64,000 nt of DNA from Bacillus dicomae. GTDB lineage: Bacteria > Bacillota > Bacilli > Bacillales > Bacillaceae_G. A model generated the notes under the pieces. It saw nothing but the letters and a program-made list of their open reading frames with translations. It did no database searches and had not been told where the DNA came from. The position numbers and the translations under genes were made by a program. Positions 46,703 to 54,704 of the stretch are shown one piece after another. The first letter of the stretch is position 1; each line of letters begins with the position of its first letter. The stretch covers positions 558,001-622,000 of the forward strand of contig NZ_VHIV01000002.1 in assembly GCF_006494425.1 (NCBI RefSeq), given 5' to 3'.

Positions 46703-46722
46703 TGAAACAATCATGTCTCTTT
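46697..46722 (+). terminator. Weak terminator-like hairpin after murG
   Basis: GCATGAT and ATCATGT pair around a short loop at the murG stop, followed by CTCTTTT. The stem is short. Confidence 0.4.
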
Positions 46723-46765
46723 TAGTAGGCTGAAAGATTCCAAGAAACGGTGTTTTTATGTTACA

Positions 46766-46920
46766 ATAAAGTGAAACTTTAATCAGTGGGAGGTTCACCC
46801 CCACTGATTATTAGTTGAACCAATCGGGCTTTTACGGGCAGTTAATCCCCCACCTAACTTCTTTGTTTTCACTGAATTTTGAGATGGGGGATCTTACTGC
46901 CCGTTAATGCGGGGGAGCAA
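46766..46920 (+). repeat. bcr1 repeat, right end altered
   Basis: It starts with ATAAA (46766-46770) and runs GTGAAACTTTAATCAGTGGG, the hairpin GGGAGGTTCACCCCC, TTAGTTGAACCAATCGGGC, TTTTACGGGCAGTTAATCCC, CCCACCTAACTTCTTTG and ACTGCCCGTTAATGCGGG. At 155 bases the expected right ATAAA is replaced by AGCAA. It ends 62-65 bases before a small membrane-protein gene. Confidence 0.85.
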
Positions 46921-46984
46921 ATGGTTAGTAGGGAAATTCCAATTAATGAAGCGTGAAAATACGAATGGATTAGGAGTGACTGTG

Positions 46985-47206
46985 TTGGAGCTAAGTCTCT
47001 ATGAAAATACTGCACTTATTATATGCTTTGTGTTGTACGTTGGTAGTGTTATTGTTTATATTTCAAGGAAATTTTCGCAAGAAAGAGAGCTTGAAAAATC
47101 AGAGATAACAGCTGAATTAGAAATGTTAGCTGATGAAAGTTATAAAAAGCAAAAAATAAAAGAAGATCATGAAGCATCCCATCATTTAAACGCGAACAAG
47201 TTTTAA
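46985..47206 (+). CDS. Small single-helix membrane protein, unknown function
   Basis: About 73 residues: one membrane helix (NTALIICFVLYVGSVIVYIS) followed by a charged, probably coiled-coil cytoplasmic tail ending HHLNANKF. I do not recognise the family. The start is TTG 46985 or GTG 46982, set by TAGGAG at 46971-46976; a longer frame runs back into the bcr1 repeat but lacks a ribosome site. The gene begins directly downstream of the repeat. Confidence 0.6.
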   Translation: MELSLYENTALIICFVLYVGSVIVYISRKFSQERELEKSEITAELEMLADESYKKQKIKEDHEASHHLNANKF

Positions 47207-47301
47207 AGATGGGGATTTTTTTTTGAAGTCGTTCTTTATTATGTTTATAGCAAGTAACGCTAAAAAGGAGTTTCCCGTATATAAAGAAGGGGTGTATATA
47301 A

Positions 47302-47676
47302 ATGAATTTTTATATCGCTTCAGGATTCCAAAATAAACATCTTGTACGTTCTATAGCAAATGAACTGAAACATGCAGGATGGCATCATACATATGATTGG
47401 ACAAGAAACGAAAGAGCTGTGAATCAAGAGCAATTAAGAGAAATTGGTCAGGCAGAAAAGAATGCTATTAAAGAAGCGGATATATTTTTGCTTATATTAG
47501 ATGGTGGAAACGGAAGCCATACAGAGTTTGGAATGGCGATTGCGCTAGAGAAAAAGATATATGTATATCATGAAGGGAATCCGCTCCAAACAACGTTCTA
47601 TCATTTGCCAGAAATAAATATTTTTGAAGGAGATGCAGCAGAATTTGCATCTTATGTTATGAATCATGTGAAATAA
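47302..47676 (+). CDS. Nucleoside 2-deoxyribosyltransferase-like protein
   Basis: The 124 residues have the Rossmann-like fold of nucleoside deoxyribosyltransferases and nucleotide N-hydrolases: MNFYIASGFQNK (substrate loop), YDWTRNE, AIKEADIFLLILDGG and the catalytic-type SHTEFGMAIALEKKIYVY with Glu in HTEFG. It is short but complete for the family. Substrate is unknown; a free-standing single-domain form could be a nucleotide hydrolase or sanitiser. GAAGGGG precedes ATG 47302. Confidence 0.75.
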   Translation: MNFYIASGFQNKHLVRSIANELKHAGWHHTYDWTRNERAVNQEQLREIGQAEKNAIKEADIFLLILDGGNGSHTEFGMAIALEKKIYVYHEGNPLQTTFYHLPEINIFEGDAAEFASYVMNHVK

Positions 47677-47755
47677 TAGTAACGATCTAAAAGGTTATAA
47701 AAGTGATCTTTTGGGTACAGTGATGATAAGAAACATATATAAAGGAGTACATAAT

Positions 47756-48244
47756 ATGAAATTAGAAAATGGATGGGAAACGAGCTTTTTAGAAGTCGTA
47801 CAAAATAGTGAATTTAAGAAAGAGGCACTTCTTAGCCAATTGCTTTTTGCAGATAGTGAAGAAGTTGAGGAGCTTGTAGATGATTATGGTTATGAAGAAA
47901 TCATTGACCGCGAACATGATGATGAACTAGCTGATATTTTAGGAGAAGAACTTTTTAGTGAGATGGAACGATACGTATTCTTATCTTCACAGCCAGAAGA
48001 AAAACTTATTTCATTCGTAAATGGATTAGGTTTTCATGTGTTAGATTGGATCGTTCTTCTTGAAACAGAATTTGGCATTGATAGTGCACACTTTACGTCG
48101 GATGCCGTGAAAATGTTAGAAAAGCGTTTTAGACAATTTCCATACATAGAAGATAAAACAATTTTTGACATGACATTTGGAGAAGCAATGGATGTATTAG
48201 AGTCTATTACAGGATTACAACTGAAAGAAAAGATGAACGTATAA
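47756..48244 (+). CDS. Acidic conserved protein of unknown function
   Basis: A 162-residue, strongly acidic protein (MKLENGWETSFLEVVQNSEF..., SEEVEELVDDYGYEEIID, DDELADILGEELFSEMERYV) without membrane segments or a motif I know. The composition suggests a soluble helical protein. ATG 47756 has AAAGGAG at the right distance. A strong terminator follows. Confidence 0.75.
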   Translation: MKLENGWETSFLEVVQNSEFKKEALLSQLLFADSEEVEELVDDYGYEEIIDREHDDELADILGEELFSEMERYVFLSSQPEEKLISFVNGLGFHVLDWIVLLETEFGIDSAHFTSDAVKMLEKRFRQFPYIEDKTIFDMTFGEAMDVLESITGLQLKEKMNV

Positions 48245-48246
48245 TG

Positions 48247-48283
48247 TAAAAAAGAACGTGAGGCTATCACGTTCTTTTTTTAC
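48247..48283. terminator. Bidirectional terminator
   Basis: AAAAAGAACGTGA and TCACGTTCTTTTT form a 13-bp stem between two converging genes. Confidence 0.88.
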
Positions 48284-48591
48284 ATTATAATAATTTTATC
48301 ATCTAGTTTTGTTTGTCCGCTAAGAAGTGCGTTTAAATATTCCACTTTTCTTATACAGGCTTGTATATGTCTTTCAACCTCTTGTAACTCTCCTTGGTGA
48401 TGCGTTTCAATAGGATGAATTTGTACGTTGAATTTTTCAAATTGACTACTATATGTTATTTCTGCATAGCCGCTCATAATATCGGTTTCGTTATGAAATA
48501 AAAATTGCTTCGTTTTGTCACAGAATGATACATCTTGAAATCCATATACTTTTAATGCTTCAATTACTTTTTTAATCATTTTTGTATTCAT
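48280..48591 (-). CDS. Small hypothetical protein
   Basis: 103 residues (MNTKMIKKVIEALKVYGFQD, later HPIETHHQGELQEVERHIQACI), soluble, alpha/beta by appearance; no family recognised. AGAGGG lies seven bases before ATG 48591. A cre-like site 56 bases upstream of the start suggests sugar-dependent repression. Confidence 0.65.
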   Translation of the reverse strand: MNTKMIKKVIEALKVYGFQDVSFCDKTKQFLFHNETDIMSGYAEITYSSQFEKFNVQIHPIETHHQGELQEVERHIQACIRKVEYLNALLSGQTKLDDKIIIM

Positions 48592-48646
48592 TTTTTTACC
48601 CTCTTTACGAAGTTCTACTTATATATTATAACATAAAAAATTACAT

Positions 48647-48660
48647 AGAAAGCGCTTCCA
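48647..48660 (-). promoter_or_regulatory. Possible cre (CcpA) site
   Basis: AGAAAGCGCTTCCA on the plus strand (TGGAAGCGCTTTCT on the minus strand) fits the cre consensus TGWAARCGYTWNCW closely. It lies 56 bases before the start of the minus-strand gene 48280-48591. Confidence 0.55.
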
Positions 48661-48843
48661 AGTGTATTTTATTATAAACTTTACGTTTCAATCACAAAAA
48701 TGAAACAAAGAAAAAATAATTGTAAAGAAGGAAGGACTCTTTTATTGTTTCGTCATATATATAGAGAAATAGTGCAATGAAAGGAAATTTTCCGAGGTGG
48801 AGATCGTATTTCCAATTTGAGCGCAGTAAAAGAGGTGAAAATC

Positions 48844-49059
48844 TTGAACTTTGATATTGTAGGGCAAAAAGCATATATAAAAGATGGACCGCATCGGAAC
48901 CGAATTGGAATTGTAAAGAAAAACGAGACAAAATTAGAATCGCAGTTTGCTATTGTAATCGGAGAACAAATCATTGATGTAGAGCTAAAGGATATCGTGT
49001 TAGTTGGAGTAGACGTAGGACAATTTCATAAATGGTGCGAGCAAAATGGTTATTTGTGA
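48844..49059 (+). CDS. Small hypothetical protein (TTG start)
   Basis: 71 residues, mainly beta by appearance (MNFDIVGQKAYIKDGPHRNR then IGIVKKNE, IVIGEQIIDVELKDIVLVGVD); the order resembles a small KOW/SH3-like barrel, which is my inference. Start TTG 48844 is supported by AGAGGTG seven bases upstream. No family recognised. Confidence 0.55.
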   Translation: MNFDIVGQKAYIKDGPHRNRIGIVKKNETKLESQFAIVIGEQIIDVELKDIVLVGVDVGQFHKWCEQNGYL

Positions 49060-49146
49060 AAAGGACGGGCTGTGAGATAATGAAATATATTTGAGGAAAG
49101 AGAATATATTATTGTATTCTCTTTTTCTATGTGTAAGGAGACGGAA

Positions 49147-49281
49147 ATGAAGTATAAAGAACGAGATTTTACATTGGAGTTAAAAGAGAAACTTCAATGT
49201 ATGGAAAAAGAAATAGAGATTATATCACATAAACTCTCTAAAGGATATTCGAATTTATACATAGAAAAAACATGGAATTAG
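49147..49281 (+). CDS. Tiny hypothetical protein, maybe first part of a split gene
   Basis: 44 residues (MKYKERDFTLELKEKLQCME..., ending IEKTWN), charged and helical. AAGGAGACGGAA precedes ATG 49147. Its end overlaps the next small frame by ten bases at an A6 run (49265-49270), where one slipped base would join the two. Confidence 0.45.
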   Translation: MKYKERDFTLELKEKLQCMEKEIEIISHKLSKGYSNLYIEKTWN

Positions 49282-49475
49282 ATATGAGATTTGCAAGAGA
49301 AAAAGAGAGGATTGAATTTCACAATATTTCAATTTGGAAATGTGAAAGAATCTTTTTAGGAATGCCAATTCAATCCAATATTTTGGGGAGTAAGAAAGTA
49401 GGGGAACTTGTTGATGAATCTTGTTATGAGATTGAGGAAGAGTTAAAAGAGCAACTAGAAGAATACTTGGAGTGA
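49272..49475 (+). CDS. Small hypothetical protein, overlapping the previous one
   Basis: 67 residues (MELDMRFAREKERIEFHNIS, ending VDESCYEIEEELKEQLEEYL E), charged, helical C-terminus. It has no ribosome site of its own, and the frame stays open upstream of the ATG, so it may be the second half of a single gene with 49147-49281. Family unknown. Confidence 0.4.
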   Translation: MELDMRFAREKERIEFHNISIWKCERIFLGMPIQSNILGSKKVGELVDESCYEIEEELKEQLEEYLE

Positions 49476-49512
49476 TAATTCTCGAGATAAGATCTATAAA
49501 GAGGGAACGGAA

Positions 49513-49550
49513 TAAAAAAGACGCTAACAATTGTATGTTAGCGTCTTTCT
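49513..49550 (-). terminator. Terminator of tcyP (bidirectional shape)
   Basis: AAAAGACGCTAACA and TGTTAGCGTCTTT form a long stem right after the tcyP stop on the minus strand. Confidence 0.88.
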
Positions 49551-49554
49551 TTTA

Positions 49555-50949
49555 TTATGAAGCAATTTCACCAGTTTTTGTATCATCTTGATTGTACGTG
49601 TCGTGATCTAGTTCACCAAGCCATTTACTAGAAATAAGACCTGCTGTCATAGAACCACTTACGTTAAGAGCTGTACGACCCATATCGATTAATGGCTCAA
49701 CCGAGATAACAAGAGCGACAATACCGATTGGTAAGTTCATTGTAGATAGTACGATTAATGCTGCGAATGTTGCACCGCCACCGACACCGGCAACACCGAA
49801 TGAGCTAATCGCAACGACAGCGATTAAAGTTAAAATAAATTGCGGTTGTAATGGATCAATGCCTACAGTTGGAGCGACCATCATTGCAAGCATTGCTGGA
49901 TAAATACCTGCGCAACCGTTTTGCCCGATAGATACTCCAAACGATGCTGCGAAGTTTGCAATCCCTTCGGAAATACCAAGCTTTTCTTTTTGCGCTTCAA
50001 TATTTAATGGCATTGCACCAGCGCTAGAGCGAGATGTGAATGCAAATGTTAATACAGGGAACACCTTTTTTAAATATTGAATTGGATTTAAACCAGATAG
50101 AGCAATTAATAATAAGTGGATAACGAACATTACGATAAGTGCTACGTAAGACGCTAACACGAAGTTACCAAGTTTTAAAATAGCGTTTATGTCGCTACCA
50201 GCAACTGTTTTTGCCATAAGAGCTAATACGCCGTATGGAGTAAGACGTAAAATTAACGTTACCATACGCATTACGATTGCATATACAGCATCAAGCATTT
50301 TCTTAAATAGCTCTGCTTGTTCTGGATATTTTCGTTTTACACCTATAAAAGCGATACCGATAAATGCTGCAAATATTACAACAGAAATTGTTGATGTTGG
50401 ACGAGCACCTGTTAAATCAAGAAATGGATTTGTAGGCAATAGTTCTAATAATTTATCTGGAATTGTTGTTTTCTCAATAGAAGTAAATCTTTCTTCAACT
50501 AGCTTCAGACGAGCAGATTCTGCATCACCTTGTTGTAGGCCTGTTGCAGATACATCAAATCCTGCACTTGCAGCGATACCGACAGCTGCAGCAATTCCAG
50601 TAGTAAGAATTAAAATTCCGATAATAAGACCACTAATTTTACCAAGGTTTTTCGTTAATTGTAATTTTGTAAAGGCTGAAATAATAGATACTAAAATAAG
50701 TGGCATAACGATCATTTGAAGCAATTTCACATAACCGTTACCGATTAAGCCAAACCAAGTATTTGATTCAATAATTACTTTAGAAGTTGGCTCATAAATA
50801 AATTGTAATATAAGACCGAATATAATTCCGACTCCTAAAGCAGTAAATACGCGTTTATTAAAAGATACATGCTTACGTTGCATATAATATAATACGCCAA
50901 CTAAAATGAGCATGACTGCAACGTTAATTCCGACAAGCAGTGTATTCAT
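49555..50949 (-). CDS. tcyP: L-cystine symporter TcyP
   Basis: A sodium- or proton-coupled cystine importer of the DAACS family, 464 residues with about eight membrane helices and two re-entrant loops. The N-terminus MNTLLVGINVAVMLILVGVL and the motif TFAFTSRSSAGAMPLNIEAQ match B. subtilis TcyP (YhcL). ATG 50949 follows AGGGGGAATCAAC. Cystine uptake supplies sulfur to the MetI/MetC route encoded 10 kb away; no S-box is visible in front of it. Confidence 0.92.
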   Translation of the reverse strand: MNTLLVGINVAVMLILVGVLYYMQRKHVSFNKRVFTALGVGIIFGLILQFIYEPTSKVIIESNTWFGLIGNGYVKLLQMIVMPLILVSIISAFTKLQLTKNLGKISGLIIGILILTTGIAAAVGIAASAGFDVSATGLQQGDAESARLKLVEERFTSIEKTTIPDKLLELLPTNPFLDLTGARPTSTISVVIFAAFIGIAFIGVKRKYPEQAELFKKMLDAVYAIVMRMVTLILRLTPYGVLALMAKTVAGSDINAILKLGNFVLASYVALIVMFVIHLLLIALSGLNPIQYLKKVFPVLTFAFTSRSSAGAMPLNIEAQKEKLGISEGIANFAASFGVSIGQNGCAGIYPAMLAMMVAPTVGIDPLQPQFILTLIAVVAISSFGVAGVGGGATFAALIVLSTMNLPIGIVALVISVEPLIDMGRTALNVSGSMTAGLISSKWLGELDHDTYNQDDTKTGEIAS

Positions 50950-51029
50950 GTTGATTCCCCCTAATTCCAATCTGTTATATAGAATATAAGGTAATAAAAC
51001 CTATAAGTCAACTAGGAAATTCCAGGATT

Positions 51030-51060
51030 AAAAAAAAGATGGCAAAATGCCATCTTTTAA
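51030..51060 (-). terminator. Terminator of the DUF2626 gene
   Basis: AAAAGATGGCA and TGCCATCTTTT pair around AAA, and T residues follow on the minus strand. Confidence 0.85.
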
Positions 51061-51299
51061 TGTCCAGCCCCAGGGACAAGTAAAAAAGTCGTGTAGTATG
51101 TAAATCCTATGAAGAAAACAGTTAAATATGCCCCGAATACGTATATATACATACGCTCTGTTAATTTTAAATAGCTTAAAAGTACGAAGAAACCTGTTTG
51201 TCCTAAAAATAGTAGTGCAGTCGAATGCATATCCCCTACGTAAAACATAACCGAGAAAATTCCAGTCCAAAAGCCGAGAACGCGAAACATGCGCTCCAT
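51057..51299 (-). CDS. yqgY: DUF2626 family membrane protein (YqgY-like)
   Basis: 80 residues with three short membrane helices (MERMFRVLGFWTGIFSVMFY, STALLFLGQTGFFVLLSYL, MYIYVFGAYLTVFFIGF). I believe it is the YqgY/DUF2626 protein from sequence pattern and position. ATG 51299 has GGAGGGAGATGGC upstream. Function unknown. Confidence 0.75.
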   Translation of the reverse strand: MERMFRVLGFWTGIFSVMFYVGDMHSTALLFLGQTGFFVLLSYLKLTERMYIYVFGAYLTVFFIGFTYYTTFLLVPGAGH

Positions 51300-51380
51300 G
51301 CCATCTCCCTCCTTTTCTAAAAAAAGTAAACCTCACTTCATTATAGTTTATTTTTCTTACTATTGTAAATATTCATTCAT

Positions 51381-51418
51381 ATAAAAAGAAGCCGATTATA
51401 ATCGGCTTCTTTTTATAT
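51381..51418 (-). terminator. Terminator of the SufR-like regulator gene
   Basis: AAAAAGAAGCCGATTATAAT with CGGCTTCTTTTT forms a stem AAAAAGAAGCCGAT/ATCGGCTTCTTTTT. Confidence 0.85.
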
Positions 51419-51424
51419 GAAAAA

Positions 51425-52120
51425 TTAAATTGTTAGTTTATAATTACAAGATTTACATCCATCTAGTAAACTATCATGTCGTGTTAATTCCGTGTTAGGG
51501 AATAGGATTTCAAAAATCCCTTTCATCATATCTCCGTGCATGTTACAAATTTCAGTTGGATGATGAACAGCAACTTCTTTAAATGGACAATTGTGTACAT
51601 CATAGAAAATTTTCGTTCCGTCTGCACTTAATTCAAATGCAGGTGATAGGCCAGCTGTCGAAAATGCCTCTTTTGCAATTTGAACTTTTTGCGCCACTGT
51701 TAAAGCATCTTCACTCACATTTAAACGCTGCATATGTTGTTGCATTAATTCAGCTCCGAACTGTTTTCCTGTTTCGTATAGTGCTTTTTCACCAGCAGCG
51801 CCAAGGCTAAGTAAAGAATTAAATGCTATTTTTGCTAACAATTGATAATCACGGAATGGAAATTGTAATTGGATAACATCATCAGATAATACATATAATC
51901 TGCTTGGTCTTCCGCCTTTTCCTGTTTTCTTTGTTTCCGATTTCAGCATATGAACATCTTCTAATTTAGATAAATGTAAACGCGCTACGTTTGGATGAAT
52001 CTCAAACTCATCTGCAATTTCTTGTACAGTTACGTAACTATGTTTTTGAGAAATATATTTATAAATGTAATAACGAGTTGGATCAGATAATACACCTGTA
52101 ATTTTTAAAGCTTGTTCCAT
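51425..52120 (-). CDS. HTH regulator with SufR-like C-terminal cysteines
   Basis: The 231 residues start with a winged helix (MEQALKITGVLSDPTRYYIY, HPNVARLHLSKLEDVHMLKS, GRPSRLYVLS). The C-terminal part has cysteines in NCPFKEVA, TEICNMHGDMM and GCKSCNYKL, an order like that of the iron-sulfur regulator SufR. This hints at a cluster- or redox-sensing repressor; the target is unknown. AAGGTGGAGATCCTC precedes ATG 52120. It is divergent from comGA, with 202 bases between. Confidence 0.78.
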   Translation of the reverse strand: MEQALKITGVLSDPTRYYIYKYISQKHSYVTVQEIADEFEIHPNVARLHLSKLEDVHMLKSETKKTGKGGRPSRLYVLSDDVIQLQFPFRDYQLLAKIAFNSLLSLGAAGEKALYETGKQFGAELMQQHMQRLNVSEDALTVAQKVQIAKEAFSTAGLSPAFELSADGTKIFYDVHNCPFKEVAVHHPTEICNMHGDMMKGIFEILFPNTELTRHDSLLDGCKSCNYKLTI

Positions 52121-52228
52121 GAGGATCTCCACCTTTATCACTTTATCCAAGATAATAACATTATAATACAGATAAACATGAGTATAGGTAATTTCAGACA
52201 ATAATTCAGAAATTGTTCATAATTTCAC

Positions 52229-52279
52229 AAACATATTTTTCCTTTTTTATCTAGTGAAAATACAAAAATGCTGATTTTT
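52229..52279 (+). promoter_or_regulatory. Possible ComK binding site before comGA
   Basis: AAACATATTTTT (52229) and AAAATGCTGATTTTT (52265) resemble two imperfect AT-boxes (AAAA-N5-TTTT). The region is very AT-rich, so chance is possible. Confidence 0.35.
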
Positions 52280-52322
52280 CTTAGCTGTTTTTTCATGCTA
52301 TATACATAGTGGGGAGGGAAAA

Positions 52323-53369
52323 ATGATGAATGGAATTGAAAGCTTTGCAAATACGATTTTGAAAGAGGCGTGCAGGGTACAAGCTTCGGATTTACACATT
52401 GTGCCCCGGCAGAAGGACGTAGTGATTCAACTGCGTATAGGGAGAGATTTAATTACGAAACATCGTATTGAAAAGGAATTTGGAGAAAAACTTGTTTCAC
52501 ACTTTAAATTTTTAGCATCTATGGATATAGGAGAGAGGCGGAAGCCACAAAATGGTTCATTGTATTTACAAATGGATGGACAAGAAGTGTATTTACGCCT
52601 TTCCACGCTTCCAACCGTATACCAAGAAAGTCTCGTTATTCGACTTCATTTACAAGCATCTATTCAGCCGTTATCTCATCTTTCGTTATTTCCAAGCACA
52701 GCGAAAAAACTACTCTCTTTTTTACGGTATTCACATGGGTTACTCGTATTTACTGGACCGACTGGTTCTGGGAAGACAACAACAATGTATGCTTTATTAG
52801 AGGTAATTAGAAAAAAGAAAACACGTCGCATCGTTACACTTGAAGATCCAGTTGAAAAAAGAAATGACGATTTATTACAAATTCAAATAAATGAAAAAGC
52901 AGGAATCACATATGAGGAGGGACTAAAGGCTATTTTACGTCATGATCCAGATGTTATTTTAGTCGGTGAAATTCGTGATGAAGAAACAGCAAAAATCGCT
53001 ATAAGAGCAAGTTTGACGGGACATTTAGTAATGACGACACTGCACACGAATGATGCGAAAGGGGCGATACTCAGGTTCATGGATTTTGGCATCACGAGGC
53101 AAGAGATTGAACAATCTTTATTGGCTATAGCTGCACAGCGACTTGTCGAATTGAAGTGTCCGTTTTGCAAGAGAAAGTGCTCAACTTTATGTAAATCAAT
53201 GAGGCAACTAAGACAAGCGAGTATTTATGAGTTGTTATATGGGCATGAGTTAAAACAAGCGATTAAAGAAGCAAACGGAGAATGCGTCACGTACAAGCAT
53301 GAAACATTAGAATCTTCGATACGAAAAGGGTACGCTTTAGGATATTTAGAAGAGGATGTTTATGTTTAA
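52323..53369 (+). CDS. comGA: Competence pseudopilus ATPase ComGA
   Basis: Traffic ATPase that drives assembly of the DNA-uptake pseudopilus. The 348 residues have Walker A GPTGSGKTTTMY, Asp box DPVEKRNDD, Walker B DPDVILVGEIRDEET, His box TGHLVMTTLHTND, and a tetracysteine-like CPFCKRKC near the C-terminus. GGGAGGG precedes ATG 52323 (or 52326). First gene of the comG operon. Confidence 0.94.
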   Translation: MMNGIESFANTILKEACRVQASDLHIVPRQKDVVIQLRIGRDLITKHRIEKEFGEKLVSHFKFLASMDIGERRKPQNGSLYLQMDGQEVYLRLSTLPTVYQESLVIRLHLQASIQPLSHLSLFPSTAKKLLSFLRYSHGLLVFTGPTGSGKTTTMYALLEVIRKKKTRRIVTLEDPVEKRNDDLLQIQINEKAGITYEEGLKAILRHDPDVILVGEIRDEETAKIAIRASLTGHLVMTTLHTNDAKGAILRFMDFGITRQEIEQSLLAIAAQRLVELKCPFCKRKCSTLCKSMRQLRQASIYELLYGHELKQAIKEANGECVTYKHETLESSIRKGYALGYLEEDVYV

Positions 53370-54393
53370 GAAAACATGGAGTTTAAGTGATCAAGTAGTA
53401 TTACTGAAACGATTAGGAGAACTATTAGAAAAAGGATACTCCCTTTTGCAGGCATTAGAATTTTTACAGTTTCAATTATCTTTAGAAAAGAAAGTACAAT
53501 TGCAGCACATGATTGATGGATTAAAAGGTGGAAAAAGTCTACACGATTCTTTTCATCAATTAATGTTTCATCAGGAGATGTTAAGCTATTTATTTTATGC
53601 TGAGCAACATGGTGATATTTCTTTTGCATTGCAACAAGGGAGCTCACTTCTTTATAAAAAGGATAAGTATAGAAAAGATATGATGAAAATAATGCAGTAT
53701 CCTATGTTTTTGGCGTTCTTTTTAATAATCATGATTTTAATTTTTAATCACGTTTTATTACCGCAAGTTGACAAGGTATATAGTTCATTTGGTTCTACAG
53801 CACCGTTATTTACAGAACAAATATTAAGTGCAATTAAGCTACTACCCTATCTTATTTTAATCACTCTTTTTATCGTTATGATCGGATGTAGTTTATATAT
53901 GTTTTACTTTCGGAAATTCCCGCATATAAAGCAGGTGAAAATTATGCTGCGTATTCCCCTCGTAAAAACATTTCTTATTTTAAAGCATTCACATTATTTC
54001 GCTATTCAACTGAGCGGTTTATTACACGGCGGACTATCAGTACTCGAGGCTCTAACAATAATAATGGAGCAAAAATATAATCCGTTCTTTCAGTATGAAG
54101 CGGGACGAATTGAAAGGCAATTAATCGCCGGAGAGCCGTTGCAATCTATTATTGCCAAAAGTGGATATTATGAGGAAGAACTTTCTTATATTATTACGCA
54201 TGGACAAGCAAACGGTAATTTGGCGATTGAATTAGGTGACTATAGCAATCTTATTATGGAAAAGATGGAGCACAAAGTTAAACGTATGTTAGTGATCATT
54301 CAACCGATTTTATTTACGTGTATTGGGGGAATAGTCGTTCTTATGTATTTAGCGATGATTATGCCGATGTTTCAAATGATGAATTCTATATAG
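53362..54393 (+). CDS. comGB: Competence pseudopilus membrane platform protein ComGB
   Basis: Polytopic GspF-type protein, 343 residues with three membrane helices (about 110-135, 160-185 and near the C-terminus) and two repeated helical domains. LKGGKSLHDSF and later AGEPLQSIIAKSGYYEEEL match the two halves. ATG 53362 has AGAGG six bases upstream and overlaps the end of comGA. Confidence 0.9.
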   Translation: MFKKTWSLSDQVVLLKRLGELLEKGYSLLQALEFLQFQLSLEKKVQLQHMIDGLKGGKSLHDSFHQLMFHQEMLSYLFYAEQHGDISFALQQGSSLLYKKDKYRKDMMKIMQYPMFLAFFLIIMILIFNHVLLPQVDKVYSSFGSTAPLFTEQILSAIKLLPYLILITLFIVMIGCSLYMFYFRKFPHIKQVKIMLRIPLVKTFLILKHSHYFAIQLSGLLHGGLSVLEALTIIMEQKYNPFFQYEAGRIERQLIAGEPLQSIIAKSGYYEEELSYIITHGQANGNLAIELGDYSNLIMEKMEHKVKRMLVIIQPILFTCIGGIVVLMYLAMIMPMFQMMNSI

Positions 54394-54404
54394 GAGGTAT
54401 TTAC

Positions 54405-54704
54405 ATGCAGAATGAGGAAGGATTTACCCTTTTAGAAATGTTATTAGTTATGGTCGTCATAACTGTATTATTACTATTAATTATTCCAAATGTAGTTACA
54501 CAGCGTTCATCCGTCGAAGGAAAAGGATGTAAAGCTTATATGAAATCTATAGAAGCCCAAATACAAGTATACCAATTACAATATAATAAAATTCCTACGC
54601 TAAAAGAACTAAGTGATGGGAAGTATATTACAGCTGATAAGTGTCCGAATGGTGAACCAATTCATATTTCAAATGATGGCACGGTATCAATTGGGACACT
54701 GTGA
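54405..54704 (+). CDS. comGC: Major competence pseudopilin ComGC
   Basis: The main pilin-like subunit, 99 residues. The prepilin cleavage site is EEG|FTLLEMLLVM with Glu+5, followed by the long hydrophobic helix. Two cysteines (GKGCKAY and ADKCPNG) may form the disulfide known in ComGC. AGGAGG lies eight bases before ATG 54405. Confidence 0.93.
   Translation: MQNEEGFTLLEMLLVMVVITVLLLLIIPNVVTQRSSVEGKGCKAYMKSIEAQIQVYQLQYNKIPTLKELSDGKYITADKCPNGEPIHISNDGTVSIGTL

Noticed and set aside
46907-46984. Longer start for the small membrane-protein gene within the bcr1 repeat
   Set aside because: No ribosome site in front, and the extra residues would be encoded by the repeat; the start after TAGGAG is better.
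50189-50719. A 176-codon open frame on the plus strand inside tcyP
   Set aside because: It is antisense to a clear transporter gene, has no ribosome site and no family resemblance; it arises from the biased codon use of tcyP.
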